DNA of 64,000 bases, taken from positions 248,001 through 312,000 of the forward strand of contig NZ_FRCY01000001.1 of assembly GCF_900143075.1 (NCBI RefSeq), in the 5' to 3' direction. A program made the translations under genes and the position numbers. The notes beneath the pieces are model-generated. The model had not been told where the DNA came from and ran no database searches. It saw only the letters and a list, made by a program, of their open reading frames with translations. Of the stretch, positions 16,209 through 25,528 are shown piece after piece; the first letter of the stretch is position 1, and every line of letters begins with the position of its first letter. The DNA is from Cyclobacterium lianum (GTDB lineage Bacteria; Bacteroidota; Bacteroidia; Cytophagales; Cyclobacteriaceae).

Positions 16209-17969
16209 ATGAATACAGCTTTTGACCTTTCAGATCCCGAAAAATCACTGGCCATGGCCCGCAAAAGGATATTACTCCTTTCGGGAGCCAGGCTGATCAT
16301 GTTCTTCCTGATGGGAATTGTACTGGTTGTTGGAATTGCTGAGGCACATTGGATAGCATTGGTGTTTATTCCTTTGAGTGGGGTTTTTGTATGGTTGATC
16401 CTGCAATTCAATCAACAGAAGGATATAGAGCATTTTTACCTGGCGGTAAAAGAAATAGCGCAGGCAAGGACCAGGCGAAAGGAGCGTCAGTTAACTGAAT
16501 TTGACGGGGGCGAGGTGTTTATTGATCCGGGACATCCGTTTTCAAGTGACCTTGACCTTTTCGGTAACCACTCGCTTTTCCAATTGATTGACCATACCGT
16601 GAGCAGGGGTGGAAGCAGGAAACTCGCTTCCTGGATGCAATGGCCTTTGTCTCCCGGGCAGGCGCAGCAGAAGCAGGAGGCATTGACGGAACTAAGTAGA
16701 AAGAAAAAATTTCTCGTAGTTTTTGAAGCACTGGGGAAAGCCTTTCTGAAGCAGGAAAAGTCCAAACATTTGTTTTATCAATGGCTGAACAGCAAGGTAA
16801 ATTGGAAGCAAGCTTTCCTTCTGCCCATGGTTTTCGGACCGATCGCCGGAATGTCACTACTGATCGCAGTACTGTTTGGCTACATTTCTGCTGCATACAT
16901 CAGCCTGTATATTTTGATTAGCCTGGGGCTATTGAGTGTGGTATTTTCTCCGCTGCTGAAGGCCATGAAGGCCATGCCTAACGATCACGATCTGAAAACC
17001 TTTCAAGCCTGGGCCGCTCTGCTTGAAGCGGAGCATTTTGACCACCCTATTCTTGAAGCTTACCAAAAGCCGGTAAAAAATCATGGTTTTCTGGCCTCAA
17101 ACGCCTTAAAGCAACTGGAAAGCCTCACTTTTTTGATTCAAAACCGGACAAACCTGATGTACCTGATTTTTAATGTTTTTTTCTGGACCGATTTTTATGT
17201 GTTTTACCGACTTACCAGTTGGAAAGAAAAGGTAGGGAAAAACATGCAGCTCTGGGAAGAGAATTTTGAGAGTTGGGAAGCACTTGTTTCTCTGGCGGCT
17301 TTTATTGAAGAAGAGGATTTGGTCTACCCTGCGCAATGGAGTAACGAGAATATACTGCGCATGAAGGCGGTAAAACATCCGCTGATCAAACCGGAGGAAT
17401 GCATCGCCAATGATTTTTCGCTCGGCGAAACGCAGCAAGTGGTATTGCTGACTGGCTCTAACATGTCTGGTAAGACCACCTTTATGCGAACTGTGGGGAT
17501 CAACATGGTATTGGCTGGTATGGGGGTGCCTCCTTTCGCCAGGTTTTTTCAAAGCGGACCCTTCCAACTCTATACCAGTATGCGAAATACCGATAGCCTG
17601 GGGGAAAGTGTGAGTTCATTTTATGCGGAACTGGCCAGAATCAAGGGATTGCTGGATCAGGCGGCAAAGGGAGTCCCCCTGTTTTACCTACTGGATGAAA
17701 TTTTAAAAGGGACCAATACTGCAGACAGGATCATGGGAAGTGAAGCGTTGATTCATCAACTGGTACAGACTGCTTCCAGGGGCATCATTTCTACACATGA
17801 CATTGAGCTGAGCGGGTTGGAGCGCAAGCTGCCATCTCTGGTAAATTACAGTTTCCATCACGATATTCAGCAGGATGAAATTGTTTTTGACTACACCATT
17901 AAACCTGGACCCTGCCCCAATTTCAATGCGCAAAAACTCATGGAGCTGATGGGAATAAAAATTAAATGA
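16209..17969 (+). CDS. Membrane-anchored MutS-family ATPase
   Basis: The 586-residue protein combines four predicted transmembrane helices with a MutS core and ATPase domain. The helices form two hairpins, at about 20-65 and 210-255. The ATPase has Walker A TGSNMSGKTTF (about residue 418), the signature region SMRNTDSLGESVSSF, Walker B FYLLDEILKGT and the His switch STHDIE. The N-terminal mismatch-recognition domain of MutS and the Smr nuclease of MutS2 are absent. This membrane MutS subfamily occurs widely in Bacteroidota; its role is not established and it should not be called a repair protein outright. Confidence 0.88.
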   Translation: MNTAFDLSDPEKSLAMARKRILLLSGARLIMFFLMGIVLVVGIAEAHWIALVFIPLSGVFVWLILQFNQQKDIEHFYLAVKEIAQARTRRKERQLTEFDGGEVFIDPGHPFSSDLDLFGNHSLFQLIDHTVSRGGSRKLASWMQWPLSPGQAQQKQEALTELSRKKKFLVVFEALGKAFLKQEKSKHLFYQWLNSKVNWKQAFLLPMVFGPIAGMSLLIAVLFGYISAAYISLYILISLGLLSVVFSPLLKAMKAMPNDHDLKTFQAWAALLEAEHFDHPILEAYQKPVKNHGFLASNALKQLESLTFLIQNRTNLMYLIFNVFFWTDFYVFYRLTSWKEKVGKNMQLWEENFESWEALVSLAAFIEEEDLVYPAQWSNENILRMKAVKHPLIKPEECIANDFSLGETQQVVLLTGSNMSGKTTFMRTVGINMVLAGMGVPPFARFFQSGPFQLYTSMRNTDSLGESVSSFYAELARIKGLLDQAAKGVPLFYLLDEILKGTNTADRIMGSEALIHQLVQTASRGIISTHDIELSGLERKLPSLVNYSFHHDIQQDEIVFDYTIKPGPCPNFNAQKLMELMGIKIK

Positions 17970-18058
17970 GAAAATATAAAAAAGTATGCAAATATTTTTT
18001 GGCATAAAATTTGGTAATTTTTGTGTATTCTATATAAATTAATTTAACCAACACCACT

Positions 18059-18211
18059 ATGAGTTCTTTATTATATTTGATAGCGATCATCCTTGTGATT
18101 GGATGGATTTTTGGAGCGTTTGTGTATAGCGTAGGTGGACTGATTCACATTTTATTGGTCTTGGCCGTGATAGCGGTATTGTTTCGTCTTATTGGCGGAA
18201 GATCCGTATAG
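18059..18211 (+). CDS. Lmo0937-like 50-residue membrane protein
   Basis: A short ORF of 50 residues starting MSSLLYLIAIILVIGWIFGA and ending LFRLIGGRSV, with two hydrophobic helices separated by a Gly turn. The pattern matches the small Lmo0937/DUF5670 family, often stress induced in other bacteria. It has its own terminator 20 bases downstream and stands alone between mutS-like and purK. Function is unknown. Confidence rests on the family-like sequence and flanking signals. Confidence 0.82.
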   Translation: MSSLLYLIAIILVIGWIFGAFVYSVGGLIHILLVLAVIAVLFRLIGGRSV

Positions 18212-18231
18212 GCGAATAAACGAAATTTGAT

Positions 18232-18261
18232 AAAAGGCTTCCCTTTAGGGAGGCTTTTTTT
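18232..18261 (+). terminator. Intrinsic terminator
   Basis: AAAAGGCTTCCC pairs (with two G-T pairs) to GGGAGGCTTTT across a TTTA loop, then a T run. It ends the transcript of the Lmo0937-like gene. Confidence 0.85.
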
Positions 18262-18318
18262 GTTTGCAACCGTAGATATTGCCTATTTTAGTGGCTTAAA
18301 AAAAGACACAGGAAAACC

Positions 18319-19458
18319 GTGCAAACAAACTACCAGCAACAGACCTTAGGCATATTGGGTGGAGGGCAGTTGGGCAGGATGCTCATTCAGGCCGGAATCA
18401 ATTACAACCTGGACATACATATCCTTGATCCTGATGCCAATGCGCCCTGTAAGCATCTTTGCAACCGATTTGTTCAGGGAGCATTAAAAGACTATCAGAC
18501 AGTTTACGATTTTGGGAAGGATTGTGATATCATCTCCATCGAGATCGAACATGTCAATACAGAGGCCCTTTACCAACTTGAAAAGGAAGGCAAAAAAGTT
18601 TTTCCCCAGCCCCAGGTCCTGGAAATGATACAGGACAAGAGAAAGCAAAAGCAATTTTACCTGGATAATGGTATCCCTACTGCTCCCTTTCTGCTTACAG
18701 AAAACAGGGAAGAGGTACGCCAGCATGCAGCATTTTTACCGGCTGTTCATAAGTTGGGTAAGGAGGGCTACGATGGCCGGGGTGTACAGCTCATACGTGA
18801 GAAAGCTGATCTGGACAAAGCCTTTGACGCACCGGGTTTACTGGAAAAATTTGTGGATTTTGACAAGGAGCTGGCCGTGATCGTAGCCAGAAACGAGCAG
18901 GGAAAGGTAAAGACATTTCCTTCCGTGGAATGTGCCTTCCATCCAGTCCATAATCTGGTCGAATTTCTGTTTTCCCCTGCTTCGGTAGCGCCTGAAACGG
19001 ACAGAAAGGCACAGGCCCTGGCGCTGGAAGTGATCGAAAAACTGGATATGGTCGGCCTGCTTGCTGTCGAAATGTTTGTCAGCAAAGAAGGAGAAATTCT
19101 GGTCAATGAAATTGCCCCCAGGCCGCACAATAGTGGCCACCATACCATAGAAGCCAATTTTACCTCCCAGTTTGAGCAACACCTGCGGGCGGTAATGGGC
19201 ATGCCGCTGGGAAATACGGAGATCAGAAGTGCTGCGGCCATGGTCAATTTACTGGGCGAAGATGGGTTTACCGGAGACGCATTGGTGGAAGGCCTGGATG
19301 AAGCCGCAAAAGAAAAGGGCGTTTACCTGCACCTTTATGGGAAAAAACTGACCAAGCCTTTTCGCAAAATGGGACATGTGACGGTATTGGAAGACGACAT
19401 GCAGCTGCTCAGAGAGAAGGCCCAGCGATTAAAGAATTTAATTAAAATAAAAGCATGA
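18319..19458 (+). CDS. purK: N5-carboxyaminoimidazole ribonucleotide synthase
   Basis: The 379-residue ATP-grasp enzyme of de novo purine synthesis converts AIR, bicarbonate and ATP to N5-CAIR in the cytosol. Visible are the N-terminal [13 protein letters not shown], the ATP-grasp region [13 protein letters not shown], and the C-terminal [17 protein letters not shown]. Translation probably begins at GTG (18319), since no ATG lies before the LGILGGG fold. The stop overlaps the purE start (ATGA), and the two enzymes act consecutively. A possible promoter (TTG 18264, TATTTTAG 18284) lies upstream. Confidence 0.96.
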   Translation: MQTNYQQQTLGILGGGQLGRMLIQAGINYNLDIHILDPDANAPCKHLCNRFVQGALKDYQTVYDFGKDCDIISIEIEHVNTEALYQLEKEGKKVFPQPQVLEMIQDKRKQKQFYLDNGIPTAPFLLTENREEVRQHAAFLPAVHKLGKEGYDGRGVQLIREKADLDKAFDAPGLLEKFVDFDKELAVIVARNEQGKVKTFPSVECAFHPVHNLVEFLFSPASVAPETDRKAQALALEVIEKLDMVGLLAVEMFVSKEGEILVNEIAPRPHNSGHHTIEANFTSQFEQHLRAVMGMPLGNTEIRSAAAMVNLLGEDGFTGDALVEGLDEAAKEKGVYLHLYGKKLTKPFRKMGHVTVLEDDMQLLREKAQRLKNLIKIKA

Positions 19459-19973
19459 GCGATATTAAGGTAGGTATTATCATGGGTAGCCAGTCGGATC
19501 TTCCGGTTATGGCAGAAGCAGCGAAGTTTTTAGAGGAGATCGAAGTAGGTTACGAGCTTACGATCGTTTCGGCCCACCGAACGCCGGATCGGATGATCGA
19601 TTATGCCGTAAAGGCAAGGGAGAGGGGCATTAAGGTAATTATAGCGGGGGCAGGGGGCGCAGCACATCTCCCGGGAATGGTGGCTTCCCTGACCAGTCTG
19701 CCGGTAATTGGGGTGCCTGTAAAGTCGTCCAATTCCATCGATGGTTGGGACAGTATTCTTTCCATTCTCCAGATGCCGTCTGGTATACCGGTAGCCACAG
19801 TAGCACTGAATGGGGCAAAGAATGCCGGCATCCTGGCTGCTTCCATCGTTGGGGCTTTTGAGGAAGCAGTGGGCAACCGTATGGAAGCTTTCAAAAGATC
19901 CTTAAAGGCAAAGGTGGAAGCCAGTGCAAAGGAAGTAGAACAAAAGGGTTGGAGGAAGATTTTGGGGGAATAG
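19455..19973 (+). CDS. purE: N5-CAIR mutase
   Basis: The 172-residue class I PurE converts N5-CAIR to CAIR. It contains [21 protein letters not shown] with the catalytic His, and the [15 protein letters not shown] loop. Length is typical. It is translationally coupled to purK by a four-base overlap. Cytosolic, forming the expected octameric enzyme. Confidence 0.97.
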   Translation: MSDIKVGIIMGSQSDLPVMAEAAKFLEEIEVGYELTIVSAHRTPDRMIDYAVKARERGIKVIIAGAGGAAHLPGMVASLTSLPVIGVPVKSSNSIDGWDSILSILQMPSGIPVATVALNGAKNAGILAASIVGAFEEAVGNRMEAFKRSLKAKVEASAKEVEQKGWRKILGE

Positions 19974-20105
19974 GTCGTGTTTTATAGCCGTTATATTTGC
20001 ATATATATATCAGTGATTTTTTAACGCGATTGCATTTTTTCCATAGAAATGGTGACAAAAGGGAAAATTTATCCGTCTTTTCTGCATGATATAACATTAC
20101 CTCCC

Positions 20106-20281
20106 ATGAAAACTTCAATTGCGTATCCGAAGCCGGCTTTTTTCCTTTTGCCTGTACAGATTCGGAAGCCCCCATGGTCCCAGGGGGACCGACGGGTACC
20201 TGGAACGAACGATTTGATCCCGAAAACCAGGACTTTCAATTGGTGCAGGAAGAGACCATTAATTTTTTCGATTGCCTATAA
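20106..20281 (+). pseudogene. Frameshifted small lipoprotein ORF
   Basis: The frame from ATG 20106 encodes a signal-like start (MKTSIAYPKPAFFLLP). The -1 frame from about 20150 reads FACTDSEAPMVPGGPTGTW, then ERFDPENQDFQLVQEETINF, and ends at TAA 20281. One extra T in the T/C-rich run at about 20140-20150 would join them into a 58-residue lipoprotein with lipobox LFAC. Either the gene is broken or the sequence has a homopolymer error. I know of no family for it. Outside it, 19974-20105 shows nothing clear. Confidence 0.4.
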
Positions 20282-20284
20282 TTT

Positions 20285-22321
20285 TCAATAAGTCAAGCCA
20301 AAACCAAAAGGGTAGAGGGTATCCTTTTCAGGATATCCCGGTGCATCGGGTGCCTGTTCTACTACAGCTTCCGGTTTATTCGCCAGGGCAAAGGGTAGTT
20401 TCCCTGTTGGCTTGAATTTTCCGGTAAGGATGTCCAGGAGAGCCGCATCCGTGACACCAAATGTTGCCAGTATAGCACCTGCATTCAGGATTCCCGATTT
20501 TTCATCCAGAACATAAGGTTGGCGAAAGTCAATGGCCAGTACCGTATTTTCAGCGCCAACTTTTTCCATGATGGTTTTTATGTCTGTTAATGAAGGAGTT
20601 ATTTCCCAGGACGCCGAGCCCTCCATGGCTGATAGGGAGAGCAAATCCAGTTCTTTGGGGTCTGCCCCGCCAAACATCCTTCCGCTTTCTCTTCCGCCAC
20701 TATTCGATACATTTACACGAATGATGGCAATTTCGGCAGCATCACTGATGGGAACAATGGCTTCGTCTTCGCTGGGAAGGTGATCACCGGGCTGTACCCT
20801 TATGCCAGGCCATGACTGATCCTCAAATACCTCCGGATTTACGCCCAAAGTATAGATCAAAAGGGAGTCCTCTTCTGCCGGAAGTGAAAGCGGGAGATTC
20901 ATTTTGTTTTGAAGCAGAACGATGGATTTTCTCTGGGCGATATCCGCTTTCCTTTGGTGGGCCGGATTGCCCAGCAGGTAGGCCGCACGGTTGGGGTCCA
21001 CATAGGGGTCTTCAAATAAGCCCAATTCAAACTGTTCTCTCAGAAGCCTCTTCACGGATAGGTCCACGCGCTTTTCTGAAAGTTTACCGGATTGGACCAA
21101 ATCCAGGATTTGCTGGTTATCATTAAATCCGGAGAGTACATCTGTACCGGCCTCTATGGCAATGAGAATCTGTTCCTCTACGGTCTTGTCTTCAAGACCC
21201 CATGCCCGGTCACCGATAATGCCCGTGTCAGAATTGATATAGCCTTTAAAACCCAATTTTTCGCGTAGCAGCTCGGTGAGGATACCTTTGGAAAAGGCCA
21301 TGCCCACATCATTTGGCATATAGGCCTGCCCCACTGGTATGCCATAGTAAGCCATGATAGAAGAGGCTCCGGCGTTTATGGCTGCCTGAAACGGGGCCAG
21401 GTGGTAATCGAAATTATCTGCCGGATAGCTCTGGTTTTTGCCGAAATCATAGTGAGGGTCGCCGCCTCCTTCCTGGGGGCCGCCTCCTGGAAAGTGCTTG
21501 ATCGTCAGCGCTACGCTGTTTGCGTTCAGAGACTCACCCTGCAGGTTTTTTACGAGCGTTGTGATAATATCCGAAGCCAGTTTGCTGTCCTCAGTGAACG
21601 TTTCATGCACCCTGTACCAGCGTGGTTCAGTTGACAGGTCAGCCATATAGCCATACATGCCTCGCAGGCCAACGGCCGTCCATTCTTTGGCCATGATGTT
21701 GGCAAAATCAGCAATCAGTTCCATATCCCGGGTAGCAGCCAGCCCACTTTCCTTCGGCCAGGCCGAAAAAGCGCCTGCAGAAACATTGATCCCGGCCCTG
21801 GCATCAAAATCTACATGGTTTCGTGCATTGGATTTGAATATTACTGGTATGCCGAGCCGGGTATTTTCAGCCATTTCCTGAACGGAATTGGTAAATTGTG
21901 CCGCTTCGAAGGGGGTGATTTCGGCTCCTCCAAATCCAGTGGCTCCTCCAGTGCGGCTCGGATTATTTTTTAACGCATTCCGAAAAATAAAACGGGTCAT
22001 CTTTTCATCTTCTACAAATTGCACGGCCCGCTCGTCCATACGACCATATGGTGCTGCATTCAGGGTGTTGATCAGCAACATGCCAACCTTTTCATCCAGG
22101 TGCATTTGGCTCAGCAGATTTTCGATCCGCTGTGCTACCGGCAGTCGCCAGTCCTCATAGGGATCCAGTCTACTGTTTTTATTGAGGTCCTTAAAAATCA
22201 ACTGCCCTACGTGCAATTGGGCTACCGCCCGGCTCTCTAGTTGGGGTTGGTGTGAATAGCTGCCCTGGGCATGGCCCTGAAAGTATACAAAAAAAATGAC
22301 TGGTAGTAATCGAATTTTCAT
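20285..22321 (-). CDS. Glycoside hydrolase family 3 protein
   Basis: A 678-residue exported GH3 enzyme. The signal peptide MKIRLLPVIFFVYFQGHAQ is followed by a (beta/alpha)8 domain (VALTIKHFPGGGPQ; FKGYINSDTGIIGD carrying the presumed Asp nucleophile). The alpha/beta sandwich follows (KSIVLLQNKMNLPL; AILATFGVTDAAL), ending in the family-typical FGFGLTY. The lacking fibronectin-III domain makes it shorter than many GH3 enzymes. Start 22321 is fixed by ATGA overlap with the upstream small gene; 22339 would lengthen the signal oddly. The substrate is a beta-glycoside, not determinable from sequence. Confidence 0.92.
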   Translation of the reverse strand: MKIRLLPVIFFVYFQGHAQGSYSHQPQLESRAVAQLHVGQLIFKDLNKNSRLDPYEDWRLPVAQRIENLLSQMHLDEKVGMLLINTLNAAPYGRMDERAVQFVEDEKMTRFIFRNALKNNPSRTGGATGFGGAEITPFEAAQFTNSVQEMAENTRLGIPVIFKSNARNHVDFDARAGINVSAGAFSAWPKESGLAATRDMELIADFANIMAKEWTAVGLRGMYGYMADLSTEPRWYRVHETFTEDSKLASDIITTLVKNLQGESLNANSVALTIKHFPGGGPQEGGGDPHYDFGKNQSYPADNFDYHLAPFQAAINAGASSIMAYYGIPVGQAYMPNDVGMAFSKGILTELLREKLGFKGYINSDTGIIGDRAWGLEDKTVEEQILIAIEAGTDVLSGFNDNQQILDLVQSGKLSEKRVDLSVKRLLREQFELGLFEDPYVDPNRAAYLLGNPAHQRKADIAQRKSIVLLQNKMNLPLSLPAEEDSLLIYTLGVNPEVFEDQSWPGIRVQPGDHLPSEDEAIVPISDAAEIAIIRVNVSNSGGRESGRMFGGADPKELDLLSLSAMEGSASWEITPSLTDIKTIMEKVGAENTVLAIDFRQPYVLDEKSGILNAGAILATFGVTDAALLDILTGKFKPTGKLPFALANKPEAVVEQAPDAPGYPEKDTLYPFGFGLTY

Positions 22322-22635
22322 GATTGCTTTAGTTTCCAAAGTTCTTTTGACTCATTTCCATCTTTTGTATTCAACTGTATTTTATCAGAATGACTGCAAA
22401 TAAATCGGATCCGGTCCTCTGACAAATTGTTATGACTGGCGATGGCCCTCGTAGAACGCCATTCCTCCGGATGTTTAGGTTTGGTATTTTCCTGCAGCCA
22501 TTTCACCACCCGTTTTACATGGCAGTATTTCAGGTACTCCTGGCGGGAATGCTCGGCCAGCCAAATGACTAATCCTGCGATGGCACCACCAACAGCGCCT
22601 ATAATAATTCCCTGCCAGATTTCGACATTATCCAT
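22318..22635 (-). CDS. Small membrane-anchored hypothetical protein
   Basis: The 105-residue protein has one N-terminal transmembrane helix (GIIIGAVGGAIAGLVIWLAE, about 10-29). A soluble domain of about 70 residues follows, with HVKRVVKWLQENT and a winged-helix-like stretch TRAIASHNNLSEDRIRFICS. It overlaps the GH3 gene by four bases, so the two are co-transcribed. Function is unknown; the soluble part could be a degenerate winged helix (weak). Confidence 0.65.
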   Translation of the reverse strand: MDNVEIWQGIIIGAVGGAIAGLVIWLAEHSRQEYLKYCHVKRVVKWLQENTKPKHPEEWRSTRAIASHNNLSEDRIRFICSHSDKIQLNTKDGNESKELWKLKQS

Positions 22636-22946
22636 GTAAAAGCCAAATTTGATGGTCGGTTAAGGTTTACTGCCATACCATTCGTCCTAATATTATGGTT
22701 TAAACAACTACAGGCATACTCCCTGCAAAATCCCAGTATCTCCAGCATTTTAATCACGGATTCATTGTACCTGAATTCATTAACCCCTTGCCAGCGTAGA
22801 ATCCCAATTTCGGTATTTTTTATATTTTGAGAACGGTTTTCGGCCAGGAAATCCGTAATTTAATACTGTTTAAACCCGGATTATCGGGTTAATCTGGCAC
22901 GGTACACGATCCATTTCAATACTTCTTCATCAATCGGGGCTAAAAA
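22636..22946. other. Intergenic region, no gene seen
   Basis: No ORF with coding character on either strand. A weak hairpin, AACCCG/CGGGTT (22873-22890), lies downstream of the gene ending at 22947 and may aid termination on the minus strand. Confidence 0.5.
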
Positions 22947-23939
22947 TTAACTGAGTAGATTAAAACGGATAAGCAAGTGATCTTCCTCCCTCCACCGTAT
23001 CCAGCCTCTGCCCACTTCCTGAAAATCCTGGTTTAGCAAGACCACTTCTGCCCAGTCTCCCTGTATCTTCACCGGCCTTAAAAACGCATAAGTCGTTTGG
23101 ATGTCGCCTGATGTCGTTAAGGGACGTGTTTTTACTTTTTCTCCCGCATCCGGCAGCAATTCTACCGAATTGACATTTAGCAAAAATTCCGGCCAATAAA
23201 CCAGCTCTCCAGCCTGTCTGTATACAAATGAGGATTGTCCATTTCCGCTATTTACAATTATTTCTACCCATTCTCTGGATACACTTTTTATTTTGAAATA
23301 GAGCATGTCATAATCCAGCTTCATGATATCCGGAACCAGCCATGGTGGGGCAGTTGCTATTTCAAATTGATTGTATTCATTTTTCCTGAAGGTGATGCTG
23401 TCCTGCGCTGTAGGTTCCAGCATGGATTTTTCAAGATTTGGGTTATGGTAAAAATACAGTATGCTGCTGTCAGACACATTGGGTGAAAAATACCCCATAC
23501 CCAGGCTGTGATCCGGGGCGGCTGGTCTTTTTCTGTCTGCGGGCTGGGCGGATTCAAAAGCTGTAAGCACACCTGTCTGATCACCGGTTGGGGTAGTGGA
23601 ATCCGGCCTGCTATGTATAGGAATGCTTTTATTTTCCTCAGGTTTGGTCCGGTTTACGTAGCGGTAGTGGCTGATTCCATAGGCGAGCAGCAAAAGGGCA
23701 AAGAAAATCCAGTTCACAACAATTATTTTTTTGTGAACAAGATGGTAGGTAAGAAAGAAGGAGCCCAAAAAAGCAACCAAGGCGAACGTGACTCCCCAGC
23801 TCAATACAATAGCGCCGGCAGCCAGTCCCTGTCCCTCCCCTGCACCTATCCAACCGGCATAAAATATTCCGGTCAAAAAAAACACAAGTAAACAAAGTAG
23901 GTTAAACAAGAGACTGGCGGGTTTGAAAAGCTTTTTCAT
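22947..23939 (-). CDS. Unrecognised membrane protein co-transcribed with VWA gene
   Basis: The 330-residue protein has three N-terminal transmembrane helices (about 10-32, 42-65, 72-90). A low-complexity linker rich in Ser/Pro/Thr follows, then a soluble beta-rich domain of about 180 residues (YDMLYFKIKSVSREWVEIIV, WAEVVLLNQDFQEVGRGWIR). The last part resembles an SH3-like fold seen in proteins that report on vital-sign-type outputs, but no family is assigned. Only three bases separate it from the VWA gene upstream, so the two form an operon and may share a complex. Confidence 0.72.
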   Translation of the reverse strand: MKKLFKPASLLFNLLCLLVFFLTGIFYAGWIGAGEGQGLAAGAIVLSWGVTFALVAFLGSFFLTYHLVHKKIIVVNWIFFALLLLAYGISHYRYVNRTKPEENKSIPIHSRPDSTTPTGDQTGVLTAFESAQPADRKRPAAPDHSLGMGYFSPNVSDSSILYFYHNPNLEKSMLEPTAQDSITFRKNEYNQFEIATAPPWLVPDIMKLDYDMLYFKIKSVSREWVEIIVNSGNGQSSFVYRQAGELVYWPEFLLNVNSVELLPDAGEKVKTRPLTTSGDIQTTYAFLRPVKIQGDWAEVVLLNQDFQEVGRGWIRWREEDHLLIRFNLLS

Positions 23940-23942
23940 GAT

Positions 23943-25337
23943 CTAGAAGATAACGGTCTTTACTATTTCAGCCCCTTGCGTTACCTCAATAGTGAGTAAC
24001 TGGGGGCTACGGTCATTGTGTGGTCCCAGAGGGGTGATTTTTACGATATAGACACCGATATTTAATAAAAAAGATCTGCCTCGGTCGTAGGTGCGTCCGG
24101 CAGCCACCTGCCTGCCAGACGCGGATTCGCTGATGGTCACTATACTGTCAATAGATTTGTCCGCCAGCCTGGCATCGATAAAGGCGGTTCCTGTTTGAAA
24201 ATCATGTTTTACCGGTCGGGTTCCACCAGAGGTGACGGAGACATTTTCAATCTCAGCAAAGGTATCCAGACCGTTGATGTCAAGCGCCTGGATCGTCACC
24301 GTATATAAGCCGGGGTTTAGCTCTAGTTCCTTTGCGGCATCGTAGGTTCTGACGGCCCCTGCCACAGCCCCGTCTTGATCAATCGCCTTGACCATGGCAT
24401 CCCAGTAATTGCCGTTGTTGGTGATGGCAATATTGATTTTACCTCCGTCAAAACCAATCTCCTGATGCACCAGGTCGTCCTCTCTGCTTTTGATTCCGGA
24501 GACAGTGACTGTTTTTACATCGCTTCCTTCGAGCGGTCTTACCTCAAAGTTATAGGTGCTGGGGGGAAGGTAGAAATATGCCGTATCCCGATAGGTCCGA
24601 ACGCGGATTGGATCCCTTTTCCCAATGATATCATAAGCTTCTATCAGGGCATCAATGGGTTTCCCGTTCTGAAACGCAAATACAGAGGCGTTATTTTTGG
24701 GCTTGTCAACGGTAGAGGCAGTGGCTTCATGCATTACGGCTCCCAGGTCTGCCGCGTCCGATGCAGGGAAATACCGGCCGTCACCTGCCTTTGCAGCACA
24801 TTCCAATTGTCCGGTGTCTTCATCGACGAGGCCAAATCCGATGATGTGCAAACGAAAATCCACTCCCTGTTCTCTGGCTTTCCTTACCACCTCGCAGATA
24901 TTGCCGTCGCAGGATTCAATGCCGTCCGTTACAAGGATCACGGTGGCCGGGGTTTTTGAGTCTCTTATCCGATCTATTACCAACGAGGCAGCGTAGGCCA
25001 ATGGGGTCATGCCCAGGGGCTTGACTGCCGCAACAGCGGCGATGAATTCGGGGTTCGTTCCCTCATTGTAATCTACCAAAAACTCAACATCTCTGCAATC
25101 GCCCTTATTTCTGTGTCCATAGGCGACCAGGCCGATTTGTTGGTTTTCGGGAAGCTCATTGACCGCATCCGTCAGTACCTCAGCGGCAATTTGCATTTTG
25201 GTTTTTCCGGCAAGGTGGCCCCACATGGATCCACTCGCATCATAGATAAAAATGATGGGTGGGCCGGATTTGCTAATTTGGCCGCTCACCGAAATCAACG
25301 GTAAACAGCCCAGAAAATAAAGGATAAGGATTTTCAT
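23943..25337 (-). CDS. Exported von Willebrand factor A domain protein
   Basis: The 464-residue protein has signal peptide MKILILYFLGCLPLISVSG and a VWA domain (about 27-205). The domain carries a full MIDAS motif, DASGS at 33-37, a Thr in the PLGMTPLA loop and Asp in LVTDGIESCDG. Two or three repeated beta-sandwich modules follow (ALIEAYDIIGKRDP, VKAIDQDGAVAGAVRTYDAA, FIDARLADKSID). Bacterial exported VWA proteins bind metal and usually mediate protein contacts. It pairs with the downstream membrane protein (three-base gap). Confidence 0.87.
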   Translation of the reverse strand: MKILILYFLGCLPLISVSGQISKSGPPIIFIYDASGSMWGHLAGKTKMQIAAEVLTDAVNELPENQQIGLVAYGHRNKGDCRDVEFLVDYNEGTNPEFIAAVAAVKPLGMTPLAYAASLVIDRIRDSKTPATVILVTDGIESCDGNICEVVRKAREQGVDFRLHIIGFGLVDEDTGQLECAAKAGDGRYFPASDAADLGAVMHEATASTVDKPKNNASVFAFQNGKPIDALIEAYDIIGKRDPIRVRTYRDTAYFYLPPSTYNFEVRPLEGSDVKTVTVSGIKSREDDLVHQEIGFDGGKINIAITNNGNYWDAMVKAIDQDGAVAGAVRTYDAAKELELNPGLYTVTIQALDINGLDTFAEIENVSVTSGGTRPVKHDFQTGTAFIDARLADKSIDSIVTISESASGRQVAAGRTYDRGRSFLLNIGVYIVKITPLGPHNDRSPQLLTIEVTQGAEIVKTVIF

Positions 25338-25528
25338 AGCCGGCAGAAAATGAGGGATTTATAGTAAATATAGACAAAAAATCTAATTTACCGTGGTTTT
25401 GTCCGTTGGATTACCCACTATGCTCATTCGTCTGATTTCATTTCCTGCCGGCAAAAAATTGGCTTAGCGCGTGCTGTCCTTGTTGCAGCGCTTTAAGTGA
25501 CCACCAAAAACAGACCGATTAGCTCTTT

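Noticed and set aside
20041-20291. 80-residue plus-strand ORF
   Set aside because: Protein-like sequence lies in the other frame, so this frame was replaced by the frameshifted lipoprotein interpretation.
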